NCBI GenBank assembly: GCA_036272915.1
Contig: DATAXV010000097.1
Span: 1 to 64,000 of the forward strand
Direction: 5' to 3'
DNA from: DATAXV01 sp036272915
GTDB taxonomy: Bacteria; Chloroflexota; Dormibacteria; Dormibacterales; Dormibacteraceae
DNA length: 64,000 bases
Below, one piece after another: positions 17,257-26,315 of this stretch. Numbering within the stretch: position 1 is the first letter of the stretch; the number at the start of each line of letters is the position of its first letter. A model generated the notes under the pieces. The model was not told where the DNA came from and did not search any database. It saw only the letters and a program-made list of their open reading frames with translations. A program made the position numbers and the translations under genes.

Positions 17257-18657
17257 TCACCGCCAGCCGGGCTGGCGGTCCAGGAATCCGTCGTCGCCGG
17301 GGGCCTCGGGAAGCAGCTTGTGAGGGTTGAGGATGCCGTTGGGGTCGAACATGTCCTTGAGCCGGTGCCACCATCCGACCACGGCCTCGCCGTGCTCCTG
17401 GAAGGCGAAATCCCGCTTCAGAGCGCCCAGCCCGTGCTCCGCGGAGACGGTGCCGCCGAGCTCGAGCGCGTCACGGAAGACCTGCGCCGCCAGGGGGCTG
17501 ATCAGGGAGCGCTGCGAGTCGTCGAAGACGAAGGCCGGGTGCACGTTGCCGTCGCCGATGTGGGCCACGGCGGGGATGGTCAGGTCGTGCTGCCTGCCCA
17601 GCTCGGAGATGCGGTGGATCAGCTCGGGCATCTTGGAGATCGGCACCGCCACGTCCTCTCCGAACACGTTCTTGCGCTGGGCCCTGACCCGCTTGCCGTA
17701 GGCGCGCCGCGCCTCCCACAGCCGCGCCCGCTCGTTGGGGCTCTGGGCGACGCGGTCCTCGGCGCCGTCCAGGATCTCGACCATCTCGGCCAGCTCCTGG
17801 AGGCAGAAGTCGGCGTCGCTGCCGTCGCGCTCGACCAGGAGCGCCGCCTCCCGGTCCGCCTTCATCCCCGGCGGGAGGAGGTCCGCGACCAGCTCCATGG
17901 CGGGGCGGTTCATGAGCTCCAACGCGGTCGGCAGGTAGCCCCGCCCGAGCAGCCGGCGCGCGGCCTCGGCGGCGCCCTCGATGCTGTCGAAGGTGATCAT
18001 CGCGGTGGCGTGGTGGCGCGGCCGCGGCACCAGCTTGAGGACGACCTCGGTGATGACCCCGAGCGTGCCCTCGGAGCCGACGAAGAGCGAGAGCAGGCGG
18101 TAGCCGGAGGCGCGCTTGCGCAGCGGCCCGCCGAGCCGGAGCACGGTGCCGTCGGCGAGGACCACGGTCATGCCCAGCACGTAGTCGGCGGTGACGCCGT
18201 AGGCGAGGCAGCGGAGGCCGCCGGCGTTGCAGGCGACGTTGCCGCCGATGGTGGAGATGGCGATCGAGCTGGGGTCGGGCGGGTAGAGCAGGCCCTGCTC
18301 GGCGGCGGCCGCGTCGAGGTCCGCGACCATGACCCCGGTGCCGGAGAAGGCGACCAGGTCCTCGGGGACGATGCGCAGGTCGGTCAGGCGCTCGGTGGAG
18401 AGGACGACGCCCCCGGCCAGGGGGACCGGGCCGCCGGCCAGGCCGCTGCCGCCGCCACGGGTGGTGAGCGGCGTCCTGGTCTCGTTGCAGAGGGCGGCGA
18501 CCGCCGCCACCTCGTCCGTCGACCCGGGGCGGACCACGACCGCGGGCCGGGAATCCATGAAGGTCTCGTCGTGTGAGTAGTCGGCGAGCTCGTCGCCGGT
18601 CAGCACGTTGCGCTCGCCGACCAGCTCGCGCAGGCGTGCGGTCACGTCCTCAGTCAT
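17257..18657 (-). CDS. FAD-linked oxidase, glycolate oxidase GlcD/D-lactate dehydrogenase type
   Basis: Protein of 466 aa from the ATG at 18657; a GTG at 18684 would add nine residues and overlap the hexosaminidase gene. The PCMH-type FAD domain has VVRPGSTDEVAAV, TTRGGGSGLAGG and STIGGNVACNAGGLRCLAYG, and the C-terminal oxidase domain has VAHIGDGNVHP (metal or substrate histidines) and the GTVSAEHGLGALKRDF motif. It should oxidise a 2-hydroxy acid such as glycolate or D-lactate, passing electrons to the respiratory chain. No GlcE/GlcF partners are adjacent. Confidence 0.88.
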   Translation of the reverse strand: MTEDVTARLRELVGERNVLTGDELADYSHDETFMDSRPAVVVRPGSTDEVAAVAALCNETRTPLTTRGGGSGLAGGPVPLAGGVVLSTERLTDLRIVPEDLVAFSGTGVMVADLDAAAAEQGLLYPPDPSSIAISTIGGNVACNAGGLRCLAYGVTADYVLGMTVVLADGTVLRLGGPLRKRASGYRLLSLFVGSEGTLGVITEVVLKLVPRPRHHATAMITFDSIEGAAEAARRLLGRGYLPTALELMNRPAMELVADLLPPGMKADREAALLVERDGSDADFCLQELAEMVEILDGAEDRVAQSPNERARLWEARRAYGKRVRAQRKNVFGEDVAVPISKMPELIHRISELGRQHDLTIPAVAHIGDGNVHPAFVFDDSQRSLISPLAAQVFRDALELGGTVSAEHGLGALKRDFAFQEHGEAVVGWWHRLKDMFDPNGILNPHKLLPEAPGDDGFLDRQPGWR

Positions 18658-18676
18658 CACGGCTACCGTACGGGTC

Positions 18677-20209
18677 TCAGACACGCGCCCGCGCCCCGGT
18701 GCCGCCGCGCTGCCAGGGCCGCGGTCCCTCCAGCGGCCGGTAGTTCACGCCGAGGGCGTCGAGGCGGCCGAGGTGCTCGGCCAGCCGCCGCATGAAGTCC
18801 TCCCGGTCCTTGGGTCCCGAGGTCCAGCCGACCTCGGCCAGGGCGCAGGCTCGCGGGTAGCTCATGTACTCGACGTCGCGCGGCGTCGGCTGCCACTCGG
18901 TCCAGACCTGGAACTGGGTGCCGATCACCCGCCGCCCCTCCTCCTCGGAGAGCTCGGCCTGGATCGGGTCCCAGTCGTAGACGTTCTCGACCGTGTTGTG
19001 GCCACCGATGGTGCGGGGCTCGTCGTCGCGGTCGGACTGGTAGTAGTCGAAGTAGGTGGGCGCGACCGGCGACATGATCACGTCGTGGCCCGCGCGAGCC
19101 GCCTCCACGCCGCGCTCGTAGCCGCGCCAGGCGTGGATGGTGGCGCCGGGGACGTCGCCGTGGTCGCAGATCTCGTCCCAGCCGACCAGTGAGCGGCCGT
19201 GCTCGGCGAGGATGGCGCTGAGCCGGCGGGTGAACCAGCCCTGGATCTCCTCGACGTCGCCGATGCCGAGCTCCCGCATCCGCTCCCGCGCCCTCCCGCT
19301 GCCGCTCCACTCGTCGGTCGGGCACTCGTCGCCGCCGACGTGGAGGAAGCGGCCGGGGAAGATCTCGGTGACCTCGCCGATGATGTCGGCGCAGAACTTG
19401 AGGGTCTTCTCCTCCAGGTTGAGGACGTGGGTGATGACTCCCCAGCCGGTGGCCACCTCGATCCGGCGCGATGGGTCGTTGCCCAGCTCCGGGTAGGCGG
19501 CGACGGCGGCCTGAACGTGACCGGGCAGGTCGATCTCGGGCACCACGGTGATGTGGCGGCGGGCCGCGAAGGCGACGACCTCGCGCAGGTCCGCCTGGGA
19601 GTAGAAGCCACCGTGCGGCGTGCCGTCCCCGCTGGTCTCGCGCCGCCAGGACCCGACCTCGGTGAGCAGCGGATAGAGCCTGCTCTCGAAGCGCCAGCCC
19701 TGGTCCTCGGTCAGGTGGAGATGGAGAACGTTGAACTTGTGCAGGGCGAGCAGGTCGATCAGGCGGAGCAGATCGGCCTTGGGCACGAAGTGCCGGCCCA
19801 CGTCGAGGTGCCCGCCGCGCCACGAGAACCGGGGCGCGTCCTCGATGACGACGGCCGGGATCTCCCAGCGCTCGCCGGGCGCGGTCGCGCTCCGCAGGAT
19901 CGCCGGGGGCAGCAGCTGGCGGAGGGTCTGGAGAGCGTAGAAGACGCCGGCGGCTCCACCGCCGATGAGGCGGACGCGGGACGGCTCGACGGTCAGCCGG
20001 TAGGCCTCGGGGACGAGCGTGTGGTCGACGTCCGCCTCGATCAGCCCGTCCTCGGCCGCCGTACCCGAGGGCAGCGCGAACCCGGTGGCGGGGCCCAGGG
20101 CGTCGCGGATCGCCGTGGTCAGCTCGCCCGGCCCGCGGAGCACGGTGCGGGGCCCGAGGGTGAAGAAACCCTCCTGAGGGGTCTCGGCTCCTGGCCGGGG
20201 TATGACCAT
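18677..20209 (-). CDS. Beta-N-acetylhexosaminidase, GH20
   Basis: Protein of 510 aa from the ATG at 20209, which has GGAGG at good spacing; the upstream ATG at 20221 lies on top of that site. The N-terminal GH20b domain (about 1-130) is followed by the TIM barrel with FSWRGGHLDVGRHF, NVLHLHLTEDQGW, VVPEIDLPGH and the catalytic pair in HVGGDECP (Asp-Glu). It releases terminal N-acetylglucosamine or N-acetylgalactosamine by substrate-assisted catalysis. No signal peptide is visible, so it may act on imported chitin or wall fragments. It is divergent from the lactonase gene. Confidence 0.92.
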   Translation of the reverse strand: MVIPRPGAETPQEGFFTLGPRTVLRGPGELTTAIRDALGPATGFALPSGTAAEDGLIEADVDHTLVPEAYRLTVEPSRVRLIGGGAAGVFYALQTLRQLLPPAILRSATAPGERWEIPAVVIEDAPRFSWRGGHLDVGRHFVPKADLLRLIDLLALHKFNVLHLHLTEDQGWRFESRLYPLLTEVGSWRRETSGDGTPHGGFYSQADLREVVAFAARRHITVVPEIDLPGHVQAAVAAYPELGNDPSRRIEVATGWGVITHVLNLEEKTLKFCADIIGEVTEIFPGRFLHVGGDECPTDEWSGSGRARERMRELGIGDVEEIQGWFTRRLSAILAEHGRSLVGWDEICDHGDVPGATIHAWRGYERGVEAARAGHDVIMSPVAPTYFDYYQSDRDDEPRTIGGHNTVENVYDWDPIQAELSEEEGRRVIGTQFQVWTEWQPTPRDVEYMSYPRACALAEVGWTSGPKDREDFMRRLAEHLGRLDALGVNYRPLEGPRPWQRGGTGARARV

Positions 20210-20302
20210 GTCTACCTCCATCTACCTTCTCGCTTCCGTGGGCGGGGTCGAACCACCCGGGCGGCTTCCCACCGCGCCCCGCGCTCATGCCAAAGTACCG
20301 TC

Positions 20303-21376
20303 ATGGGAGCCACGAGCACCACTCACGTCTACGTCGGCACCTACGCGAAGGGCGATGAAGAGAGCGTCTTCGTCCGCGCCCTGGACGAGGAGACCGGCGC
20401 GCTGAGCCCCGTCAGCGCCGTTACCGGGATCTCCCGCCCCTCGTTCCTGGACCTGGGGCCGGGCGGGCGGACGCTGTACGCGGTCGCCGAGATCGAGGAG
20501 GAGCCCGGGGGCGCCCTCAGCGCATACAGAGTCAGCGACGACGGCACCGAGCTGACGTTGCTCAACCGGCAGCCGACGGGGGCCAGGGGTCCGTGCCACG
20601 TCAGGGTCGTCCGCGAGGGCAACTACGCCCTGGTCGCCAACTACGCGGGCGGGGCCGTGACCGTGTTCCCGATCGCCGAGGACGGGAGCCTCAAGGGGCG
20701 CTCGGAGCTGGTCCACCACACCGGCAGCAGCGTCAACCCCGACCGCCAGTCCGAGGCCCACCCCCACTCCTGCAACCTGGACCCCTCGGAGCGGGTGGTG
20801 CTGGTGCCCGACCTGGGCATGGACCGCATCGTGCTCTACCGCCTCGACCGCAGCAGCGGCCAGCTCGAGTCGAACTCGGTGCCCTGGGCCCCGGCCCGTC
20901 CCGGCGCCGGGCCTCGCCATCTCGACTTCCATCCCAACGGCCGCTGGGTCTACGTCTGCAACGAGCTCGACTCCACCATCACCGCCTATGGCTACGACGC
21001 CGAGAGCGGGGGCATGGAGGAGATGCAGACGCTGTCGACGCTCCCCGACCGCTACCAGGGCGTGAGCTACACGGCCGACGTCCACGTCCATCCCGAGGGC
21101 GGGTTCGTGTACGTCTCCAACCGGGGCCACGACAGCCTGGCCGGCTTCGCCATCGACTCGGACGGGAAGCTCACCGCGATCGGTCAGACCTCGACCGGCG
21201 GCGAGATCCCGCGAAACTTCGCCATCCACCCCGACGGCAAGCTGGTGCTCGCCGCCAACCAGCGGACCAACAACGTGGTCGGATTCCGCTTCGAGGCCGG
21301 GACCGGCGCCCTGAGCCCGACCGGCGCCGACACCTCGATCCCCTCCCCGGTCTGCCTCCGCTTCTCCCCTCGCTGA
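20303..21376 (+). CDS. Lactonase family beta-propeller protein (6-phosphogluconolactonase-like)
   Basis: Protein of 357 aa from the ATG at 20303; a much longer frame upstream is a shadow of the hexosaminidase. Repeated blades are seen: THVYVGTYAKGDEESVFV, GRTLYAVAEIEEEPGG, NYALVANYAGGAVTVFPI, HPHSCNLDPSERVVLVPDLG, GRWVYVCNELDSTITAY, GFVYVSNRGHDSLAGFAI and KLVLAANQRTNNVVGF. The HPH and NYAGG motifs are typical of the YbhE/Pgl-type seven-blade propellers that hydrolyse 6-phosphogluconolactone. A role in the pentose-phosphate or Entner-Doudoroff route would suit the neighbouring sugar genes. Confidence 0.88.
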   Translation: MGATSTTHVYVGTYAKGDEESVFVRALDEETGALSPVSAVTGISRPSFLDLGPGGRTLYAVAEIEEEPGGALSAYRVSDDGTELTLLNRQPTGARGPCHVRVVREGNYALVANYAGGAVTVFPIAEDGSLKGRSELVHHTGSSVNPDRQSEAHPHSCNLDPSERVVLVPDLGMDRIVLYRLDRSSGQLESNSVPWAPARPGAGPRHLDFHPNGRWVYVCNELDSTITAYGYDAESGGMEEMQTLSTLPDRYQGVSYTADVHVHPEGGFVYVSNRGHDSLAGFAIDSDGKLTAIGQTSTGGEIPRNFAIHPDGKLVLAANQRTNNVVGFRFEAGTGALSPTGADTSIPSPVCLRFSPR

Positions 21377-21626
21377 TCGATCTCGCCCTGGCCTGTCCTC
21401 GAGGTCCGGCGTAGCATTTCTGCTGCGCCAATGAGACCGAATAGGGCAGGCCGCGGGTGGCGGCCGGCGCTCGGGTCACCCCGGCGCGTGACCCGGAGCG
21501 GGCGCTGGCCGGGATCGGGGAGAAACCTCGGAGCTCGTGGCGGGACGTTCCGCCGGCGTTACAAGGCCGCGTGTCTGTCCTCACGCTTCCCATGACGGGA
21601 AGCCGACAGATAAGGACGAAGAGCTC

Positions 21627-22601
21627 ATGCAGTGGATCGGCGTGGCCATCGTCGTCATCCTCGTCGTGCTCGTGGCCGTCACCGTCTTTCGCGCGGTTCG
21701 CATCGTCAACCAGGGGCTGGTCGGGGTCGTGCTCCGCATGGGCCGGTTCCACGTGGTGCGGCAGCCGGGCCTGACCCTGCTCCTCCCCTACCTCGACCGG
21801 ATGATCACGGTCGACATGCGGGAGACGCCGAGGACCGGCGACCGCCAGGACGTGATCACCCTGGACAACGTCTCGATCACGGTCAACGCGACCATCTTCA
21901 GCCAGGTCGTCGAGCCGCGGATGGCCCTGTTCGCGGTCAGCAACTACTTCATCGCCGTCGACCAGCTCGCCCGCACCACCCTCCGCTCGGTGATGGGGGC
22001 GATGAGCCTGGACGACTGCCTGAGCCAGCGCGACCAGATCAACACCCAGATGCAGACGCAGATGGAGCAGGTCGCCGACAAGTGGGGCATCCGCATCAAC
22101 CGGGTCGAGATCCTCGACATCGTGCCCCCGCAGCAGGTGCTCGAGGCGATGTCGCGGCAGAAGGAGGCGGACCAGGGGAAGCGGGCCCTGATCCTGCAGT
22201 CGCAGGGCCAGCAGCAGGCCGCCATCAACGTCGCCGACGGACGCCGGCAGGCCTCGGTCAAGCAGGCCGAGGGGGAGAAGCAGTCCCAGATCCTCCGCGC
22301 CGAGGCCGAGCGGCAGAGCGCCATCCTCGGCGCCGAGGGCTCCAAGCAGGCGCAGGTCCTCGAGGCCGAAGGCCAGGCCCAGGCGGTGCAGAGCGTCTAC
22401 AGCGCGATCAGCGGCGCCAGACCGACGCCGGAGCTGATCGCCGTGCTCCAGCTGGACACGCTGGGCAAGGTCGTCGAGAGCGACAACGCCAAGGTCGTGG
22501 TGCCGGTGGAGGCGGCGGGGCTGATGGGCGCCGCCCAGGCGCTGCGCGGCGCGCTCGACCAGGTGCCGGGGACGGAAGGGGCCGGAACCGAGGGCGCCTG
22601 A
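21627..22601 (+). CDS. SPFH/band-7 protein (slipin/stomatin-like)
   Basis: Protein of 324 aa from the ATG at 21627. One N-terminal membrane segment (about 2-22) is followed by VNQGLVGVVLRMGRFHVVRQPGL and a band-7 domain with RRQD-like TGDRQDVITLDNVSITVNA, TLRSVMGAMSLDDCLSQRDQI and WGIRINRVEILDI. Residues about 180-275 form an alanine/glutamine/glutamate-rich coiled coil. Such proteins oligomerise on the membrane and organise microdomains or protease complexes; NfeD or FtsH partners are not adjacent. The 250 bases upstream hold no gene. Confidence 0.9.
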   Translation: MQWIGVAIVVILVVLVAVTVFRAVRIVNQGLVGVVLRMGRFHVVRQPGLTLLLPYLDRMITVDMRETPRTGDRQDVITLDNVSITVNATIFSQVVEPRMALFAVSNYFIAVDQLARTTLRSVMGAMSLDDCLSQRDQINTQMQTQMEQVADKWGIRINRVEILDIVPPQQVLEAMSRQKEADQGKRALILQSQGQQQAAINVADGRRQASVKQAEGEKQSQILRAEAERQSAILGAEGSKQAQVLEAEGQAQAVQSVYSAISGARPTPELIAVLQLDTLGKVVESDNAKVVVPVEAAGLMGAAQALRGALDQVPGTEGAGTEGA

Positions 22602-22610
22602 CGGGGACCC

Positions 22611-23199
22611 TCAGGCGAAGCGGGGCTTGGGCAGGACGACCTTGAGCACGCGGGAGATCTCGTAGATCACCCTGGGCACGTCGGCCAGACGCTGGTGCAG
22701 CGCGATGGTCACGCGCTGGTGGACGCCCGGCAGGCGTCGGCGGACTCCCGCAGCTGCAGTTGCTCCTGCGCCCCGCCCCCGATGGTCGGCGCGTGGGCGT
22801 GGACGGCGCTCGCCGTGCCCGCAACAGCTCGCCGATCGGCTCCAGCGGCTCCGGCGCGCCATCCGCCGAGATCTGCGGCTCGACCTCCTCGCTGGTCGCC
22901 ACCATCGAGGAGAGCGATGACGACGCGACGCTCCAGGCGGTGACGCCGAAGGAGTGGCCGAGGAGGAGGAGGCCGACACCGGAGGCGGTGGCCACCTGCT
23001 GCTGATGCTGATCCGGAGGCTCTCGTAGATGGTGACCTGGACTCCGGCCATGTCCACCATCGGGGCCCAGCAGGTTGCCGGTGTCGCTGCCGGGCACGAA
23101 GCGGGCCAGCTCCCAGGCGACGGATGCGGCGACCGCCGGCCTGAGCATGCGCAGGCCCGTCACCCGCTCGCGGCGGACCCAGTGACGGAAGCCACGCAC
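22611..23199 (-). pseudogene. FUSC/aromatic-acid-exporter-like protein, multiply frameshifted
   Basis: A continuous protein appears only by changing frame four times, near 23062, 23006, 22818 and 22727. The joined reading gives MLRPAVAASVAWELARF, then MVDMAGVQVTIYESLRI, then QVATASGVGLLLLGHSFGV and EVEPQISADGAPEPLEPIG, then HAPTIGGGAQEQLQL, and finally VTIALHQRLADVPRVIYEIS to the stop at 22611. The first half matches the membrane helices at the start of FUSC-family exporters, about 200 aa in all and shorter than intact members. Four shifts within 340 bp mean either decay or a poorly assembled stretch. The start is assumed at the GTG at 23199. Confidence 0.6.
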
Positions 23200-23365
23200 G
23201 CGGTGGGCGGCGAGGCCACGTCGAAGCAGAAGGTTCGGATGGGGGAGAGCAGCACGAGTGGGTCAACGCACGCGGCGCCGGCTTCATTTCGGATCGGAAG
23301 CCGTTTAGCCCGCGTTCATCCTCGGGCATGATCATCGTGAAAAGCCTGTTGGGAGAAAAGCAAAG

Positions 23366-24034
23366 ATGAACCAGTTCCAAGGCAGTCCGTTCACCGGCTA
23401 CGCGCCGCCGCTGGCCAGGACCACCCTGAACCAGGTGCTGAGCCTGCTCGGGCTGGCGGCGCTCTTCACCGCGGGCGGCGCCTTCGCGGCCCCCTATCTC
23501 GGCGGCGGGGCGTTCCTGATCGGCCTGATCGGCGGGCTCGTCTCGCTGCTGATCCTCACCTTCATCCGCGAGCACGCGCCGTGGAACCTGATCTTCCTCT
23601 TCCTCTTCGCCAGCCTCGAGGGCCTGGTCCTGGGCGGCGTGCTCCAGAACTACCTCGCCGCCGGCCTCGGCGATCTGGTCCTGGCCGCGGCCTCGGCCAC
23701 CGGCGTCGTCGTCTTGGTCGCCGGCGGCATCGGCTACACGACCAAGCGCAACCTGGCCGGGCTCGGCGGGTTCCTGTTCATCGGGCTGCTGGTCGTGATC
23801 CTGGCCGGCGTGGTCGGCCTCTTCGTCCACCTGACCGTGCTCGAGATCGGCATCTCGGCCGCGGCGGCGCTGCTCTTCACCGGGTTCCTCGTCTTCGACC
23901 TCAACCGCATCGCCCGGACGCCGGCGGTCAGCCAGGGCACGGCGATCATGCTCGCCGTCTCCGTCTACCTCGACATCTTCAACCTCTTCCTCAACATCCT
24001 GAACCTGCTCGGCTTCGCCAGCCGCCGGGGCTGA
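23366..24034 (+). CDS. Bax inhibitor-1/YccA-like membrane protein
   Basis: Protein of 222 aa with a short hydrophilic N-terminus (MNQFQGSPFTGY) and seven hydrophobic segments. The pattern LNQVLSLLGLAALFTAGGAF, SLEGLVLGGVLQNY, and the C-terminal YLDIFNLFLNILNLLG match the UPF0005/BI-1 family, whose acidic pair in the last helices (LVFDLNRI and YLDIFN) forms the proposed ion-gating site. It is an inner-membrane protein that may leak calcium or protons. Shine-Dalgarno-like GAGAAAAG precedes the ATG. It converges on the glycosyltransferase gene. Confidence 0.88.
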   Translation: MNQFQGSPFTGYAPPLARTTLNQVLSLLGLAALFTAGGAFAAPYLGGGAFLIGLIGGLVSLLILTFIREHAPWNLIFLFLFASLEGLVLGGVLQNYLAAGLGDLVLAAASATGVVVLVAGGIGYTTKRNLAGLGGFLFIGLLVVILAGVVGLFVHLTVLEIGISAAAALLFTGFLVFDLNRIARTPAVSQGTAIMLAVSVYLDIFNLFLNILNLLGFASRRG

Positions 24035-24055
24035 TCCCCCGCAGGCTCTCCTCTC

Positions 24056-25915
24056 CTACTCCACCCCGGGCACCGCCCGGGGCGTCACCACCCACCGGCG
24101 GCGCCCGGTGATCTCGCGGATGTGCGCGACCCGGGCGATCACGTTCTTGAACTCGGAGTAGAAGAGCGCCGAGAGGACCATGTAGCCCCAGAACCAGCTC
24201 CGCCGCCGGCGTAGCTCGGGCGCCGAGCGGAGATAGGAGAGGAGCACCTGGCCAGGCCCGACGGAGAGGGCGCAGATGGTCGTCCCGATGAAGATCGGAA
24301 CCGCCATCTCGACGCCGTTCAGGCCATGGCGCCAGACCAGATAGGCGATCACCGGCAGCATCTGCAGGGAGAGCCAGGGGTAGACCTCCCGCCAGCCGAG
24401 CAGGAAGAGCAGTCCCATTTTGTTGCGCAGGCTGATCCGGTCCGAGCGGAGGCCCCTGCCCAGATGGCGGCGCGAGACCTGCGACCAGCCCTGGGCCCAG
24501 CGCAGGCGCTGGTTCCAGAGCGCCCCCGCGGTGGCCGGTGCCAGCTCGCGGCTGAGGAGCCCGGGGTCGTTGACCAGCCGCCGTCCCCGGAGAAGGGTCC
24601 GGATCGAGCAGTCGATGTCCTCGGTCAGCATCTCCGAGCGCATCCGCACCTGGCGCAGAAGGTCGGTCCGCCAGAAGCCGTTGGAGCCGCAGAAGAGCCC
24701 GAAGCCGTGGAGCAGGTTGCGCCCCGGATGGCTGACGGCGTAGATGGTCTCGAACTCCACCGCCACCGTTCGCGCCACCCAGGAGGCCTCGCCGTTGCGG
24801 ATCACGCAGTGGCCCTGGACCACGTCCATGCCCTCGGCGATCCAGTGCCAGGCCCGGCGGAAGGCGTCGGGGGCGGGCTGGTGGTCGGCGTCGAAGACGG
24901 CGGTGAACTCGCCTCTGACCAGGTCCAGGGCGGCGTTGACGTTCTGGGCCTTGGAGGTGCTGTGCTCGACACGGAGGGGGATGAACCGCGGATCCTCCTC
25001 GGCGACGCGTCGCAGGTCCGCCTCGACCGGCATGTCGCGGGGCGTGTTGTAGGCGAGGACGACCTGGAGCGGCCCCGGATAGCGCTGGGCCAGGACCGAG
25101 CGGACGGTGTCGAGTATCGTGTCCGCCTCGTTGGGCAGGTAGGCCGGGATGATCGCCGAGGCGGCCGGGTAGGGCGCCGCCGGTCGCTCCGGAGGGGCCG
25201 GAGGCCGCAGCGCGTGCAGACCCTCGACCCAGATCGTCGAGGCCGTGATCACCAGGGCCAGAACCGCCGCCAGGTAGACGGGGGTGATGATCTCGATGCC
25301 GTGGGACTGGCACTCGGCCAGGATCGCGAAGGGAATGCCGAGGCCGACGACCGCGCTGAGCATCAGTTCGGCCGCGGTCCTGAGCCGGTCGGGCGCCCGG
25401 AGCCGGGGGCGGGACGAGCCCAGGGAGCGCCACCGGCGCGGGACCAGGTCGAGGTGCTGGGCGGAGGCGTCGGCGGCGGCGCCGGCCCGGGTCAGCAGCC
25501 GCTCCAGGTCGGCCTCCCCCGCCCGGCGCCGGGCTCGGACCCATCCGACCACCGGGGTGGCGACGACGCCTCGATCGGCGACGGCCTCGAGGGCCCGGAG
25601 GGTCATGTCCTCGAGGCGCGCCCTGATCGCGCCCTCCCGCCCCCCCTGGAGCACCAGCACCAGGCGGCCGTCGGCTCCGATCTCGATGCGCTCGGAGTCG
25701 GAGAGGACCGGGGAGATCCGGCGCAGGGCCTCGGTGAAGAGTTCCCTGGGCAGGCCTGCCGGGGCCAGGTCGATCACCGCCAGTACGGGTGGCCGAAATC
25801 TCCAGCGGGAGCCGCACAGTGCGCTCCCGACATCCTGTCGCGGACGCGATACAGACCCGGACGGTTCCAGGGCCGCATAGTTCCCGAAACGCGGAGTTAC
25901 CTCGTTCGTCGACAC
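24056..25915 (-). CDS. Membrane GT2 glycosyltransferase with GGDEF-like N-terminal domain
   Basis: Protein of 619 aa from a GTG with GGAGGA upstream. Residues about 41-160 read like a degenerate GGDEF domain: PVLAVIDLAPAG, ALRRISPVLSDSERIEIGAD where the RxGGDEF strand should be, then VVGWVRA and LERLLTRAGAAADASAQ. No catalytic GGDEF residues remain. Two membrane helices follow (about 185-230). The GT2 core has SAIIPAYLPNEADT, FDADHQP (342-348), TEDIDC (431-436) and QRLRW (469-473), the D, DxD, TED and QxxRW motifs of processive synthases, then C-terminal helices. It probably makes or exports a surface polysaccharide; the N-terminal domain may sense a nucleotide. Confidence 0.85.
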   Translation of the reverse strand: MSTNEVTPRFGNYAALEPSGSVSRPRQDVGSALCGSRWRFRPPVLAVIDLAPAGLPRELFTEALRRISPVLSDSERIEIGADGRLVLVLQGGREGAIRARLEDMTLRALEAVADRGVVATPVVGWVRARRRAGEADLERLLTRAGAAADASAQHLDLVPRRWRSLGSSRPRLRAPDRLRTAAELMLSAVVGLGIPFAILAECQSHGIEIITPVYLAAVLALVITASTIWVEGLHALRPPAPPERPAAPYPAASAIIPAYLPNEADTILDTVRSVLAQRYPGPLQVVLAYNTPRDMPVEADLRRVAEEDPRFIPLRVEHSTSKAQNVNAALDLVRGEFTAVFDADHQPAPDAFRRAWHWIAEGMDVVQGHCVIRNGEASWVARTVAVEFETIYAVSHPGRNLLHGFGLFCGSNGFWRTDLLRQVRMRSEMLTEDIDCSIRTLLRGRRLVNDPGLLSRELAPATAGALWNQRLRWAQGWSQVSRRHLGRGLRSDRISLRNKMGLLFLLGWREVYPWLSLQMLPVIAYLVWRHGLNGVEMAVPIFIGTTICALSVGPGQVLLSYLRSAPELRRRRSWFWGYMVLSALFYSEFKNVIARVAHIREITGRRRWVVTPRAVPGVE

Positions 25916-26315
25916 GTGCTTCCTCCACTGTGACCGTCAGTTGGAAGGGAGATCAGACGCCTGTGTTCGCCGGGACGCGGTTGAATCCGCCGAACACACG
26001 TCATCGCCACCCGGGGTGATGATGTCCAACTCAAACCGGGGGCGTGGCGGAGAGCCGCGCCCCGACGCTATCTCCTCAGCGGAGGATCCCTGTCAGTCGC
26101 CGCCGCATCTATCGATCGCTTCCCCTGTGCTCAGCCATCGATGTCCGTGTGGGAGCCGCCCAGGACACCATCACTGTCGCAGCCAGCCAATGCCATGATC
26201 ACGATATTAGACGACACAGTGCGATCGTGCATAGTTCAGTGAATCGTGCGCCTTCACAGAAGGGCCCGGCCACCGAACCATTCGTCGCACGTCCATCAAT
26301 TCACAGTCGATGCGC
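25916..26315. other. Intergenic stretch upstream of the glycosyltransferase
   Basis: 400 bases with lower GC than the surroundings and no protein-like frame. It should hold the promoter of the glycosyltransferase. A near-repeat of CGATCGTGC/GAATCGTGC lies near 26221-26250. I see no terminator or RNA gene. Confidence 0.4.

Noticed and set aside
19199..20302. Plus-strand 5' extension of the lactonase gene
   Set aside because: It mirrors the GH20 gene on the minus strand; the lactonase homology begins only at 20303.
24326..25933. 535-codon plus-strand frame opposite the glycosyltransferase
   Set aside because: Low-complexity charged sequence without domains; the minus strand has GT2 motifs and a good ribosome-binding site.
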